Position numbers and translations under genes: made by a program. The notes beneath the pieces were generated by a model. It was not told the origin of the DNA and searched no databases. It saw only the letters and a program-made list of their open reading frames with translations. Source: Candidatus Anaerobutyricum avicola (lineage in GTDB: Bacteria > Bacillota > Clostridia > Lachnospirales > Lachnospiraceae). Taken from it: a DNA stretch of 64,000 bases. This document shows positions 17,223 to 26,371 of this stretch, piece by piece. How positions within the stretch are numbered: the stretch's first letter is position 1; each line of letters opens with the position of its first letter. The stretch covers positions 100,289 to 164,288 of the forward strand of contig DXGQ01000017.1 of NCBI GenBank assembly GCA_019113845.1, in the 5' to 3' direction.

Positions 17223-17306
17223 AAAAAAGTGCCCCGCAGAATCGATTGCTTCTGTCATGCAGTGATATCCTGCATGCGGCGATATAGATTCTGCGGGGCA
17301 TTTGTG
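17223..17306 (-). terminator. bidirectional terminator between convergent genes
   Basis: TGCCCCGCAGAATC (17230-17243) pairs exactly with GATTCTGCGGGGCA (17287-17300), with an inner CATGCAG stem. The T run is better on the minus strand, where it ends the 17371 gene; it can also stop the ddl transcript. Confidence 0.8.
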
Positions 17307-17370
17307 TCTGTAAAGCATTGTCGTTTGGAACGACAGTATCCATGCCGCATCCGGGGATGCTTCCCGAATA

Positions 17371-17892
17371 CTATTTTTTCTTTTTCAGTTCTTTTTTTGC
17401 TTTGGCCTGTTGTGCCTTTGCCGCATCGATATTTTCCTGCGCCTTATCAGCGTTCCTGCGAAGTTTGGCCATAAAGCCTTTCTTTTCCGGAGCCGGTACC
17501 GGCGCCTTGCGGAAGTTGTTGATACTCGTAATGTAGATGCCGCTGATCATCGCCTTGACCTCAGCCTTCACAGGAATCTGATCATAGACGTCCTCATCGG
17601 CGATCAGAGACATGACCCTCGGTCCGATCTTTGCTTTTACGACAGGAACCTTTGCCCGGCGTGCTCTCTTCGGAGTCTGGTCGAGAATGACCTGCGGAAG
17701 TCCGGAATCGATGAGAGGCATTCGTTTTTTGTCGATCACAAGAATGGTGGCCTGCTGTGCTGCTTCCAAAAGCTTGGCCTTCTGCTCAGCCTGCTGTTTT
17801 TGCATTTTGGAGCCCTTATAATAGAGAAAAGCGAGAACAGCGATGCCAATGACCAAAATGACAGCCGTGATAATCCATGGATTTACATTCAT
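17371..17892 (-). CDS. conserved single-pass membrane protein
   Basis: A 173-residue protein with one N-terminal helix (WIITAVILVIGIAVLAFLYY) followed by a charged coiled segment, a small beta-rich region with KRMPLIDSGLPQ and PVVKAKIGPRVMSLIADEDVY, and a very basic Ala/Lys tail ending ELKKKK. AGGAGGATG precedes ATG 17892. It is not recognised as a known family; the basic tail suggests contact with nucleic acid or acidic lipids. Confidence 0.7.
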   Translation of the reverse strand: MNVNPWIITAVILVIGIAVLAFLYYKGSKMQKQQAEQKAKLLEAAQQATILVIDKKRMPLIDSGLPQVILDQTPKRARRAKVPVVKAKIGPRVMSLIADEDVYDQIPVKAEVKAMISGIYITSINNFRKAPVPAPEKKGFMAKLRRNADKAQENIDAAKAQQAKAKKELKKKK

Positions 17893-18019
17893 GCTTCATC
17901 CTCCTAAGTTCTGTATGTCCAAAACCGGTGCGGACGGGGAAAAATCCATCCGCCGTTTTGGTCGGTTATTATTACAAACAAATATTGTAACATTTTTTTG
18001 CCGGTATGAAAAGAAAAAA

Positions 18020-18763
18020 TTATTCCATATTCATGGATTCCATCTGATGATCCAGCATGACCTGGATGGCGAGCCTGGTGTGCCGGCTGACTTCCCGCTT
18101 CTGCTCCTTGGTGAGTTCCGAAAAACGGAACGGGGTGCCGAAAGAAACCATCACATTGCCCGGGGTGACCCGGAAACCCTCATTCTTTTCAAAAATGCTG
18201 CTGGTGCCGGAGATGGCGACCGGAACGATCGGTGCGTTGGCCTTCTGCGCCATCTTTAAGCTGCCGCCTTTGAACTCGCCGATGTGACCGTCGCGGCTGC
18301 GGGTGCCCTCCGGGAAAATGAACATGGAATAGCCCTCTTTCAGGTAGTCCGCGCCGGTGGTGATCATTTTAAGCCCTTCTCTGACGTCCGTTCTGTTCAG
18401 GAAAAGGCAGTGGATCAGGTACATCCAGGAAGAAAGACCCGGAATCTTCTGCAGGCTGTCCTTGGATACAAAGCCGGCGCCGGAAGGGATCACGGTCTCC
18501 GTCACGAGGATGTCGACATAGCTGTTATGGTTTGCCACGAAGAGACAGGGCTCATCGGGAATGTTATCCAACCCGCTCACTTCAATTTTGACTCCGGCGA
18601 TGCGCAGCATGTTCCGAAACGCCTTTTTTACCTGAAGGTGGGCGATTCGGGAGGCCTCCGCCGGGTCCGTCTCCTCCAGCTTGCGAAGACGTCTGCGCTC
18701 CGGCGTGGTCACGATAATAAAAACAGTTACATAAAACAGAACAAAAAATGCCCGTAAATTCAT
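18020..18763 (-). CDS. plsC: 1-acyl-sn-glycerol-3-phosphate acyltransferase
   Basis: Membrane-bound enzyme that acylates lysophosphatidic acid to phosphatidic acid. The 247 residues have an N-terminal hydrophobic anchor, the catalytic NHNSYVD (the NHX4D block), the LFLNRTD block, the substrate motif FPEGTRSRDG and the closing block PIVPVAISGT. TAGGAGAGAGG precedes the start. It lies 11 bases downstream of malQ on the same strand. Confidence 0.92.
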   Translation of the reverse strand: MNLRAFFVLFYVTVFIIVTTPERRRLRKLEETDPAEASRIAHLQVKKAFRNMLRIAGVKIEVSGLDNIPDEPCLFVANHNSYVDILVTETVIPSGAGFVSKDSLQKIPGLSSWMYLIHCLFLNRTDVREGLKMITTGADYLKEGYSMFIFPEGTRSRDGHIGEFKGGSLKMAQKANAPIVPVAISGTSSIFEKNEGFRVTPGNVMVSFGTPFRFSELTKEQKREVSRHTRLAIQVMLDHQMESMNME

Positions 18764-18774
18764 AATCCTCTCTC

Positions 18775-20382
18775 CTATCTACCATAAAGATGCGTGATGT
18801 CACGGAGACGTGTGGCGATATCGGAGGTCAGAAGGTCTTTTCCGACACGGTAAGCCCAGTTGCCGTCGGCAACACCGGGTATATTCATACGATATTCACT
18901 GCCCTGGCAGAGCAGATCCTGTACCGGGGCGATGGCAATGCGGGCAGGTGAGCCGAAACAGGTGCGGATAAAGTCCCAGCTGATCTGGGAACCGTCCGTG
19001 TTCATATAACGGCGAACCTTATCCCGGATATGCTCCGGCGCGTGGTCATACCAGCCTGTGGAGGTGTCATTGTCATGGGTGCCGGTGTAGCAGATACAGT
19101 TGTACGGCTGATTGTACGGAAGATAACTGCTGTCGCTGTCCTCAAAGGCAAACTGCAGGATCTTCATGCCCGGCAGCCCGTAACGGTCTCTGAGAGCCCG
19201 GACCTCATCGGTGATCACACCGAGATCCTCCGCGATGATCGGCAGGTCTGTGCCGAGAACGGTCTCGATCTGCTCAAAAAATGAATCTCCCGGTCCCTCG
19301 GCCCAGCGTCCCTCGAGAGCGGTCTCGGCGTCGGCGGAAACTTCCCAGTAACTCTCCAGTCCGCGGAAATGGTCGATGCGGACAATGTCGCTCATGGTGA
19401 GCTGTGTCTCGATACGTTTCATCCACCAGGCAAACTCCGTCTTTTTGTGGTACTTCCAGTCATAGAGCGGATTGCCCCAGAGCTGACCGGTGGCGCTGAA
19501 ATAATCCGGCGGTACGCCTGCCACTACCGTCGGGAATCCGTCCTTATCCAGAAGGAAAAGCTTCGGCTGTGACCAGACGTCAGCGCTGTCGCCGGCGACA
19601 AAGATCGGGATATCCCCGATCAGCAGGATCCCCTTTTCGTTGGCATACGCCTTGAGAGCCTTCCACTGACGGAAAAACAGCCACTGCAGGAACTTCTCAT
19701 AAGTGATATCCTCATGCAGCTCTCTCTCGATGACCGTCTTCTGGGACTTGGTAGGCTTGCGGTATTTCTTCTCCCAGTTCAGCCAGTGCGCGCCGTCCTT
19801 GCTTTTTTTGATGGCCATGAACATAGCATAATCAGAAAGCCAGTCCGTATGCAGGCAAAAGTCATCAAACTCTTTTTTCAGTGTGAGAATGTGTGATTCT
19901 CCGGACGCTTCCTCCTGCTTCGACAGAATGTCTGTTTCTTCTTTCTGCTCCGGCAGGATGTCCGCTTCTTCTGCCTCATCCGTTTCTGCCATCAGCATCC
20001 GGAATCTCTGAAATGCCTTGTGAAACAAGTCGTCTTTGTATTCTTTTACCAGTTCATAATCAACTTTTTCTTCCGGAAACTCCGGTTTTTCTTCCAGCTC
20101 CCCGTCGGTCAGAAGACCATCCTCCCGCAAAAGCTCCGGGCTTATCAGCAGCGGCTGGCCGGCAAAGGATGAATAGCACTGGTAGGGACAGTTGGTATCT
20201 CCGGTCGGCCCCAGGGGTAATGTCTGCCAGAGGTGCTGGTCTGCTTCCCTGAGAAAATCTACGAAACGATACGCCTCCGGACCCAGGTCCCCGATACCGT
20301 ACTCTCCGGGAAGAGAGGTCGGATGCATTAAAATGCCCGAGAGGCGGCGCAGATGTCTGATATTATCAATCTGTTCGCTCAT
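18775..20382 (-). CDS. malQ: 4-alpha-glucanotransferase (amylomaltase)
   Basis: GH77 enzyme that disproportionates malto-oligosaccharides in glycogen and maltose metabolism. Family blocks are SGILMHPTSLPGEYGIGDLG at the start, GDIPIFVAGDSADVW, the nucleophile block DIVRIDHFRGLESYW, the acid block IIAEDLGVITDEV and TGTHDNDTSTGWY. At 535 residues it is slightly longer than usual because of an acidic insert near residues 135-165 that contains an internal near-duplicate (ADILPEQKEE, TDILSKQEEA). AAGGAGGAC precedes the start. Confidence 0.94.
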   Translation of the reverse strand: MSEQIDNIRHLRRLSGILMHPTSLPGEYGIGDLGPEAYRFVDFLREADQHLWQTLPLGPTGDTNCPYQCYSSFAGQPLLISPELLREDGLLTDGELEEKPEFPEEKVDYELVKEYKDDLFHKAFQRFRMLMAETDEAEEADILPEQKEETDILSKQEEASGESHILTLKKEFDDFCLHTDWLSDYAMFMAIKKSKDGAHWLNWEKKYRKPTKSQKTVIERELHEDITYEKFLQWLFFRQWKALKAYANEKGILLIGDIPIFVAGDSADVWSQPKLFLLDKDGFPTVVAGVPPDYFSATGQLWGNPLYDWKYHKKTEFAWWMKRIETQLTMSDIVRIDHFRGLESYWEVSADAETALEGRWAEGPGDSFFEQIETVLGTDLPIIAEDLGVITDEVRALRDRYGLPGMKILQFAFEDSDSSYLPYNQPYNCICYTGTHDNDTSTGWYDHAPEHIRDKVRRYMNTDGSQISWDFIRTCFGSPARIAIAPVQDLLCQGSEYRMNIPGVADGNWAYRVGKDLLTSDIATRLRDITHLYGR

Positions 20383-20493
20383 ATGTCCTCCTTAGTATAT
20401 CTTGATACAGTAATTCTGAAAAATCATGATGCCAGCCGCACGCCGTCCGCGCGGAGAAAATGTATCTGAAATATGGCATCATATGCTTTGTTT

Positions 20494-20522
20494 ATTATAC
20501 AGAATTTTCTGAAAAATCGCAA
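20494..20522 (-). promoter_or_regulatory. SigmaA promoter of malQ-plsC
   Basis: Minus-strand TTGCGA, 17 bases, TATAAT. Between it and the malQ start lies a spaced inverted repeat (ATGATGCCA near 20427 and TGGCATCAT near 20474) that could bind a repressor. Confidence 0.65.
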
Positions 20523-20680
20523 TCAAAAGAGTTGCAGAAAAGAATGTTTTTTAAGAAGATGCCGGTGAAAACAGTCTTTTCTTAAGAAAATACATTTTGA
20601 GAAAAAGTATGTAAAATGCTACGAATAGGCTCTTTTAAAACGTTTGAAAAGGTGCTATAATAACACAATATATTCTGAGA

Positions 20681-22735
20681 ATGAATCTGGTGAAGGAAAT
20701 GAAACAAAATAAAAAAGTCTCAACACAAATCAAGTTTAGTTTATGGCTGTCTATTATCATGGTGGCAGCTTTTCTTTTGGTCGGAGTTTCTGTCATCAGC
20801 ATCCGGCCGGTGTTCGGTTATGTGACGATAGCGGGGGCTTTTGTATTTTTGGTGCTGGCAGTGATCCATTATGAGTATTTTGAGAAGATGGCCTCGGCAG
20901 AGCTGCTTTCCGCAGGTTTTGAGCAGGCGCAGATTCAGAAAGATCTCTTAAAAGAACTGCCGATCCCCTATATTCTGACCGACGACAGCGGGCTGGTCAT
21001 CTGGTACAACAACAGTTTTGCCGAGATGGCCGGAGAGAAGACGGAGAAGAAAAATATCACGCAGATGTTCGCTTCCCTTTATAAGAAGGTGTTCCCGAAG
21101 CCCGGCACCACCAAGAAGTTCTGCGTTTCCGTGGAGGATAAGAAGTACCGCGTGGAGTGCAGGAGTGTCGTTTTAAGTGAGGAGGGCAGCCAGGAGGAAG
21201 CGGAGAGCAGCGCGGAAAATATTCTGCTGGCCTTTTATTTCTTTGACGAGACGCAGCTGATGGAATATCAGGAGGAGACCAGGAGCAAGCGGATGGTTGC
21301 GGGACTCATTTACATCGATAATTATGAAGAGGTCATCGAAAATATGGAGGAGGTGCGCCAGTCGCTCCTTCTGGCTCTCGTGGAGAGAAAGGTTCTGCGC
21401 TATATGCAGGGGCTGGACGCCATCGTGAAGAAGTTTGAGAAGGATAAGTTTTTCTTCGTGTTCGAGGAGAAGAACCTGCAGAAGCTGATGGAGTCCAAGT
21501 TTTCCCTTCTCGATGAGGTCCGGATGATCAACATCGGTAATGAGCTGTCCATGACGCTCAGTATCAGCGTGGGTGTCAATGCGCCGACTTATGTGGATAC
21601 CTATGAGAGCGCCCGGATCGCCATGGACCTGGCGCTGGGCCGGGGCGGCGACCAGGCGGTAGTCAAGGACGGCGATTCCATTTCTTATTATGGCGGCAAG
21701 ACCCAGAAGGTGGAAAAGAGCACCCGCGTGAAGGCGAGAGTGAAGGCGCATGCGTTAAGAGAAATCATCATGACCCACGATAAGATTTTCATCATGGGGC
21801 ATAAGCTGCCGGATGCGGACGCCGTGGGAGCGGCGCTCGGAATCTACCGGCTGGCCAGAACCTTCGATAAGAATACGTACATTGTGATGGACAAGGACTG
21901 TGCGGCCATCCGCCCGATCATTGACGGGATGATGAATGACAGCGGCACGGAGGAGTTTCCTTTCATCACAAATGAGCAGGCGCTGTCCTTAAAGGACGCC
22001 TCTTCCATGCTGATCATCGTGGATGTCAATCTGCCGGCCATGACGGAGTGTCCGGAGCTGATCAAACAGATCCAGACGATCGTGGTCCTCGACCATCACC
22101 GGCAGAACAACGACACCATCAGGAAGGCGGTGGTCTCCTACGTGGAGCCGTATGCCTCCTCATCCTGCGAGATGGTGGCGGAGATATTGCAGTACATTCC
22201 GGATAAGCCGAAGCTTCGTCCGATCGAGGCGGATGCGCTGTATTCCGGTATTCTGGTCGATACGGACAACTTTGTGGTCAAAGCCGGTGTCCGTACCTTT
22301 GAGGCGGCAGCCTATCTGCGCCGTGCCGGGGCGGATGTGACGAGAGTCCGGAAGATGTTCCGGGAGGATATGGAGAACTGCAAGATCCGTGCGGACATTA
22401 TCAACCGCGCGCAGGTATTTTATGATGAGTTTGCCATCTCCACCTTCGACGGGCGGAATGTGGATGGCGCGACGGTCATTGGAGCAAAGGCGGCCAATGC
22501 GCTTCTGGATGTGCAGGGCATCCGGGGAAGTTTTGTCGTCACGGAGCTTTCGAGCTGTATCTATGTGAGCGCGCGTTCCATTGACGATCTGAATGTACAG
22601 ATCATTATGGAGAAGTTTGGCGGCGGCGGTCATCTGACCGTGGCGGCAGCGCAACTAAAAGACAGGACCATGAATGAAGTGGTGGACGACCTGAAAAACC
22701 TGCTGGCTTCCATGAAGAAAGAGGGAGATATCTGA
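20681..22735 (+). CDS. gdpP: cyclic-di-AMP phosphodiesterase
   Basis: Membrane enzyme that hydrolyses c-di-AMP and so affects potassium, wall and stress balance. Of 684 residues, two N-terminal helices (residues 20-65) precede a PAS domain (LPIPYILTDDSGLVIWYNN), a degenerate GGDEF (SISVGVNAPTY), then a DHH domain (GHKLPDADAVGAALG, the VDVN block, VVLDHHRQNND) and DHHA1 ending EKFGGGGHLTVAAAQ. All DHH metal ligands are visible. A TATAAT at about 20655 is close to the start. ATG 20681 lacks a clear ribosome site and ATG 20699 has one placed too near, so the start is uncertain. It leads gdpP-rplI-dnaB. Confidence 0.94.
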   Translation: MNLVKEMKQNKKVSTQIKFSLWLSIIMVAAFLLVGVSVISIRPVFGYVTIAGAFVFLVLAVIHYEYFEKMASAELLSAGFEQAQIQKDLLKELPIPYILTDDSGLVIWYNNSFAEMAGEKTEKKNITQMFASLYKKVFPKPGTTKKFCVSVEDKKYRVECRSVVLSEEGSQEEAESSAENILLAFYFFDETQLMEYQEETRSKRMVAGLIYIDNYEEVIENMEEVRQSLLLALVERKVLRYMQGLDAIVKKFEKDKFFFVFEEKNLQKLMESKFSLLDEVRMINIGNELSMTLSISVGVNAPTYVDTYESARIAMDLALGRGGDQAVVKDGDSISYYGGKTQKVEKSTRVKARVKAHALREIIMTHDKIFIMGHKLPDADAVGAALGIYRLARTFDKNTYIVMDKDCAAIRPIIDGMMNDSGTEEFPFITNEQALSLKDASSMLIIVDVNLPAMTECPELIKQIQTIVVLDHHRQNNDTIRKAVVSYVEPYASSSCEMVAEILQYIPDKPKLRPIEADALYSGILVDTDNFVVKAGVRTFEAAAYLRRAGADVTRVRKMFREDMENCKIRADIINRAQVFYDEFAISTFDGRNVDGATVIGAKAANALLDVQGIRGSFVVTELSSCIYVSARSIDDLNVQIIMEKFGGGGHLTVAAAQLKDRTMNEVVDDLKNLLASMKKEGDI

Positions 22736-22820
22736 CAGGAGCCGCATACCGGCAAAACAGGATATGAAAAATAAGGATATTAAATTAAAGTTTCAGATAA
22801 GATAAATCAGGAGGAAGATC

Positions 22821-23267
22821 ATGAAAGTAATTTTATTGGAAGATGTGAAGTCTTTAGGGAAAAAAGGCGATATGGTAGAGGTAAACAACGGTTACGCGAG
22901 GAATTTCATCCTGCCTAAGAAGCTTGGCGTCGAAGCGACAGGTAAAAATATCAATGACTTAAAGCTTCAGAAGGCACACCAGGATAAGGTGGCGGCAGAG
23001 CAGCTGGCGGCAGCCAGAGAACTGGCGGAACAGATCGCGGAGAAGTCCGTGGAAGTGAAGATGAAAGTGGGCGAGGGTGGAAAGACCTTCGGCGCCATCT
23101 CCACCAAGGAGATCGCAGCGGCGGCAAAAGAGCAGCTGGATCTGGAGCTGGACAAAAAGAAGATCTCCGTGGATGAACCGATCAAAAGCCTCGGCGTGCA
23201 CAATGTAAAGATCAAGCTGCATCCGCAGGTGACAGCGACACTGAAAGTAAAAGTATCAGAAATGTAA
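22821..23267 (+). CDS. rplI: 50S ribosomal protein L9
   Basis: Large-subunit protein at the base of the L1 stalk. At 148 residues it has the usual length. The N-terminal rRNA-binding domain reads [21 protein letters not shown] with [13 protein letters not shown], followed by the long connecting helix and C-terminal domain ([12 protein letters not shown]). CAGGAGGAAG precedes the start. The gdpP-rplI-dnaB order is common in Firmicutes. Confidence 0.97.
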   Translation: MKVILLEDVKSLGKKGDMVEVNNGYARNFILPKKLGVEATGKNINDLKLQKAHQDKVAAEQLAAARELAEQIAEKSVEVKMKVGEGGKTFGAISTKEIAAAAKEQLDLELDKKKISVDEPIKSLGVHNVKIKLHPQVTATLKVKVSEM

Positions 23268-23330
23268 ACAGAGGATCTTGCGGGATGTCTGTCCTGCAAA
23301 CAGAGCAGATAACGACAGAGATGTGAAGAT

Positions 23331-24680
23331 ATGCCGACAGTAGACGAGAATTTTATCAAACGAATACAGCCGCACAGCGAGGAGGCGGAGAAGTCGGTGC
23401 TGGGCTCCATGCTGATGGACAGAGACGCCATTGTGGAGGCGGAAGATATTCTCGTGAAAGAGGATTTTTATCAGAGACAGTACGGGATCCTCTTTGAGGC
23501 CATGGTAGAACTCTATCAGGAGGGCAAGCCGGTGGACCTCATCACCCTTCAGGATAAACTGAAGGAAAAGGATATCCCGGAAGCTCTCTCCAGCCTGGAC
23601 TTTTTCCGGGAGCTGGTGGACATCGTACCCACTTCCACCAACGTCCGGCAGTATGCGCAGATTGTCCATGACAAGGCGACCCTCCGGGCGCTCATCAAGG
23701 TGACGGAGGATATCGGAAACGCCTGTTACCTGGGAAAGGAAGAGACCCCGGCCATTCTGGAGAAAACAGAGAAAGAGATTTTCGGGCTGCTGCAGAACCG
23801 GAACCGGATGTCTGACTTTGTGCCGATTCAGGAGATCGTGCTGAACTCGCTCAACGCCATCGAGGAGGCGGCTAAGACGAAGGGGCGGGTGACGGGAATC
23901 GCCACCGGCTTCACAGAGCTTGACTATAAGCTGACGGGACTGCACCCGGCAGAGCTCATTCTGGTCGCGGCCAGACCGGCCATGGGAAAGACGGCGTTTG
24001 TCCTGAACATTGCCCAGTATGCGGCCTTCAAGGATAATCATGCCGTGGCCATGTTCAGTCTGGAGATGTCCAAAGAACAGCTGGTCACAAGACTGATGGC
24101 TTCAGAGTCCATGGTCGATTCCCAGCAGATCCGGACCGGAGACCTGCGGGATTCCGACTGGGAGAAGCTGCTGGAAGGAGCGGCTCTCATCGGTAATTCC
24201 AAACTGATCATCGATGACACTGCCTCCTCTCTGGCAGAGATCCGTTCCAAATGCAGAAAGTACAAGCAGACGTACGATATTGACATGGTCGTGATAGACT
24301 ATCTGCAGCTGATGAGCGGCAGCAATACAAGAAGAAATGAATCAAGGCAGCAGGAGATTTCGGAGATCTCCCGTGCCCTGAAGGTTCTTGCCCGGGAGTT
24401 AAATATCCCGATCATCGCCCTGTCACAGCTTTCCCGTGCGGTGGAAGCCAGACAGGATCACCGGCCGATGCTTTCGGACCTGCGTGAGTCAGGAGCCATC
24501 GAGCAGGATGCCGACGTGGTCATGTTCCTGTACAGGGATGAATACTATAATCCGGACACAGAAAAAAAGAATATCGCGGAGGTCATTGTGGCCAAGCAGA
24601 GAAACGGCGCCACCGGCAGTATTGAACTTGTCTGGCTGGGCCAGTATACGAAATTTGCCAATAAGGAGCGGATTCAGTAG
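23331..24680 (+). CDS. dnaB: replicative DNA helicase
   Basis: Hexameric 5'-3' helicase of the replication fork (DnaC in Bacillus nomenclature). The 449 residues hold the N-terminal DnaB domain (HSEEAEKSVLGSMLMD) and the RecA-like motor: ATGFTELDYKLTGL, Walker A ARPAMGKTAF, Walker B MVVIDYLQLM, and SDLRESGAIEQDAD with the Arg finger region. No intein interrupts it. The stop codon lies in the loop of its terminator. Its loader (dnaC/dnaI) and dnaD are at the right end of the window. Confidence 0.96.
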   Translation: MPTVDENFIKRIQPHSEEAEKSVLGSMLMDRDAIVEAEDILVKEDFYQRQYGILFEAMVELYQEGKPVDLITLQDKLKEKDIPEALSSLDFFRELVDIVPTSTNVRQYAQIVHDKATLRALIKVTEDIGNACYLGKEETPAILEKTEKEIFGLLQNRNRMSDFVPIQEIVLNSLNAIEEAAKTKGRVTGIATGFTELDYKLTGLHPAELILVAARPAMGKTAFVLNIAQYAAFKDNHAVAMFSLEMSKEQLVTRLMASESMVDSQQIRTGDLRDSDWEKLLEGAALIGNSKLIIDDTASSLAEIRSKCRKYKQTYDIDMVVIDYLQLMSGSNTRRNESRQQEISEISRALKVLARELNIPIIALSQLSRAVEARQDHRPMLSDLRESGAIEQDADVVMFLYRDEYYNPDTEKKNIAEVIVAKQRNGATGSIELVWLGQYTKFANKERIQ

Positions 24681-24706
24681 AAATCCGCTCCTTTTGTCTG
24701 TTTTTT
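24665..24706 (+). terminator. intrinsic terminator of gdpP-rplI-dnaB
   Basis: GGAGCGGATT pairs with AATCCGCTCC, followed by CTTTTGTCTGTTTTTT. The dnaB TAG is in the loop, so the left arm is coding. Confidence 0.88.
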
Positions 24707-24720
24707 GAAGACGAATATCG

Positions 24721-24750
24721 TTGAGAACGGAGCCGGAACCTTGCTATACT
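24721..24750 (+). promoter_or_regulatory. SigmaA promoter upstream of the MerR-like gene
   Basis: TTGAGA (24721-24726), 18 bases, TATACT (24745-24750) with an extended TG. It leaves a leader of about 130 bases before ATG 24886. Confidence 0.6.
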
Positions 24751-24885
24751 ATGAATATGCCGGTATACCCGTCGGCATGACTGCTTATGCCGTCATGATC
24801 CGTTATGAAAGCCGGATGCCCTGTGTCCCGCACAGCCGCTGTCCGGGGGTTCGAAGTAAATATAGTATGACAGGAGCGAGAAAAT

Positions 24886-25635
24886 ATGAAGGAAAAAAGA
24901 TATTCCATCTCAGAAGCTTCCCGGCTGCTGGAGGTGGAGAATCATGTTCTCCGGTACTGGGAGGAGGAGCTGGAGCTCAACATTCCGAGAAATGAACTGG
25001 GGCACCGCTATTACAGAGAAGAGGAGATACAGTTATTAAACTGTATTAAGGAGCTAAAGAATAAAGGATTTCAGTTAAAGGCGGTAAAGGAAGTGCTGCC
25101 GGATCTGGAACAGAAAAAGCTGATCGATGTACATAAGCTGCTCGCCACACAGGTGGAGCTGGAAAACATGGAGAGAGAAGAAGAGGAGCAGGAAAGGACC
25201 ACTTCCTCTGAGGAGGGAGAGCAGGAAGAGGAGGATGAAGACGCCCGGTATAACGGGAAGGTAGTCGCTCTCAGAAAAGAGGGAGGACATGCCGGCGCGC
25301 ATCCTGTGCAGGGCGCCTCTGCGGCGGGAACGCTTCGAAGCAACGAAGAAAAAATGCGGGAGTTTGAATCCATCATGGGGCGGATCATCGGGAAAGCACT
25401 GCGGGAGCAGGCGGAAGCCATGGGAGATGTGATGGGCGACCGCATCAGCAACCGGGTGATCCGGGAGATGGACGAGGTACTCGAGGAGAGAGAAGAGCGG
25501 GAGGAGGCCCGCTATAAAAAGCTGGACGAGACGATCCGAAACCATCAGAAGGCAAGGCAGGAGATCGCGGTGACCAAGGAAGACGGCGGACGAAAGAAAA
25601 GCCGTTTCTTCCGGAAAAACAAGAGAAAGATCTGA
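24886..25635 (+). CDS. MerR-type HTH protein with coiled coil (RacA-like)
   Basis: A 249-residue protein with an N-terminal MerR winged helix (YSISEASRLLEVENHVLRYWE, HRYYREEEIQLLNCIKELKNKGF). An acidic linker (residues 95-125) and a C-terminal coiled coil (residues 150-225, rich in Glu/Arg) follow, then a strongly basic tail (KKSRFFRKNKRKI). There are no effector-binding Cys residues. This layout resembles RacA, which bridges chromosome and pole in Bacillus sporulation, more than metal-sensing MerR regulators. That comparison is an inference from architecture. Confidence 0.7.
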   Translation: MKEKRYSISEASRLLEVENHVLRYWEEELELNIPRNELGHRYYREEEIQLLNCIKELKNKGFQLKAVKEVLPDLEQKKLIDVHKLLATQVELENMEREEEEQERTTSSEEGEQEEEDEDARYNGKVVALRKEGGHAGAHPVQGASAAGTLRSNEEKMREFESIMGRIIGKALREQAEAMGDVMGDRISNRVIREMDEVLEEREEREEARYKKLDETIRNHQKARQEIAVTKEDGGRKKSRFFRKNKRKI

Positions 25636-25691
25636 ATCAAGTGATATCGTGCGGGAATTCCGGAAAACGGATGCCGGATTCCTGTGAGGTC

Positions 25692-25728
25692 AAAAAAAAG
25701 AGTGCCTGCAGAAACAGACACTCTTTTT
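25692..25728. terminator. bidirectional terminator
   Basis: AAAAAGAGTG.CTG pairs with CAG.CACTCTTTTT. It lies between the convergent MerR-like and ferredoxin genes and has T runs both ways. Confidence 0.85.
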
Positions 25729-25790
25729 ACTGCCCCGGAGGGCTATTTAAGACCTGCTCTCCCGCGATCTGCGGCAAAGCCTGTACTAAA

Positions 25791-26047
<257 letters not shown>

Positions 26048-26221
26048 GCGGAATTCTAAGAAAAATGTTGGTAAAATTGTATTATTTTCAAAGCAAAATC
26101 GGAAAAATGTGCAGAAACAGCCGACGGGGATGCACAAATGGCAGCAAAAGGTGAAAACCGGCGCACTTTCCGGGAATCATTACAAATGTGTTAAATTACA
26201 ATGAAGAATTCTTGTAAAGGG

Positions 26222-26250
26222 TTGCTAGAACCAATATTATCCATTATAAT
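26222..26250 (+). promoter_or_regulatory. strong SigmaA promoter ahead of the YARHG gene
   Basis: TTGCTA (26222-26227), 17 bases, TATAAT (26245-26250). Transcription should begin near 26257, only a few bases before a terminator-like hairpin. Confidence 0.75.
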
Positions 26251-26261
26251 AAAATCATGAG

Positions 26262-26298
26262 AAAAAATGTGTTATTAGCAAATAAAACACATTTTTTT
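26262..26298 (+). terminator. terminator-like hairpin in the YARHG leader
   Basis: AATGTGTT pairs with AACACATT around an 11-12 base loop, followed by a run of T. It stands between the promoter at 26222 and ATG 26372, so it would end a transcript of only about 40 bases unless bypassed. The stem is fairly AT-rich. Confidence 0.65.
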
Positions 26299-26371
26299 GT
26301 CTGATAAGGACTTTTATCGGAATTTGATGAGAAGACAGTGTTCTACATAGAGAAAATGAAGGGGGGATTCG

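Noticed and set aside
24705..24995. Plus-strand ORF before the MerR-like gene
   Set aside because: It overlaps the promoter and the start of the well-supported HTH gene in another frame and has no ribosome site.
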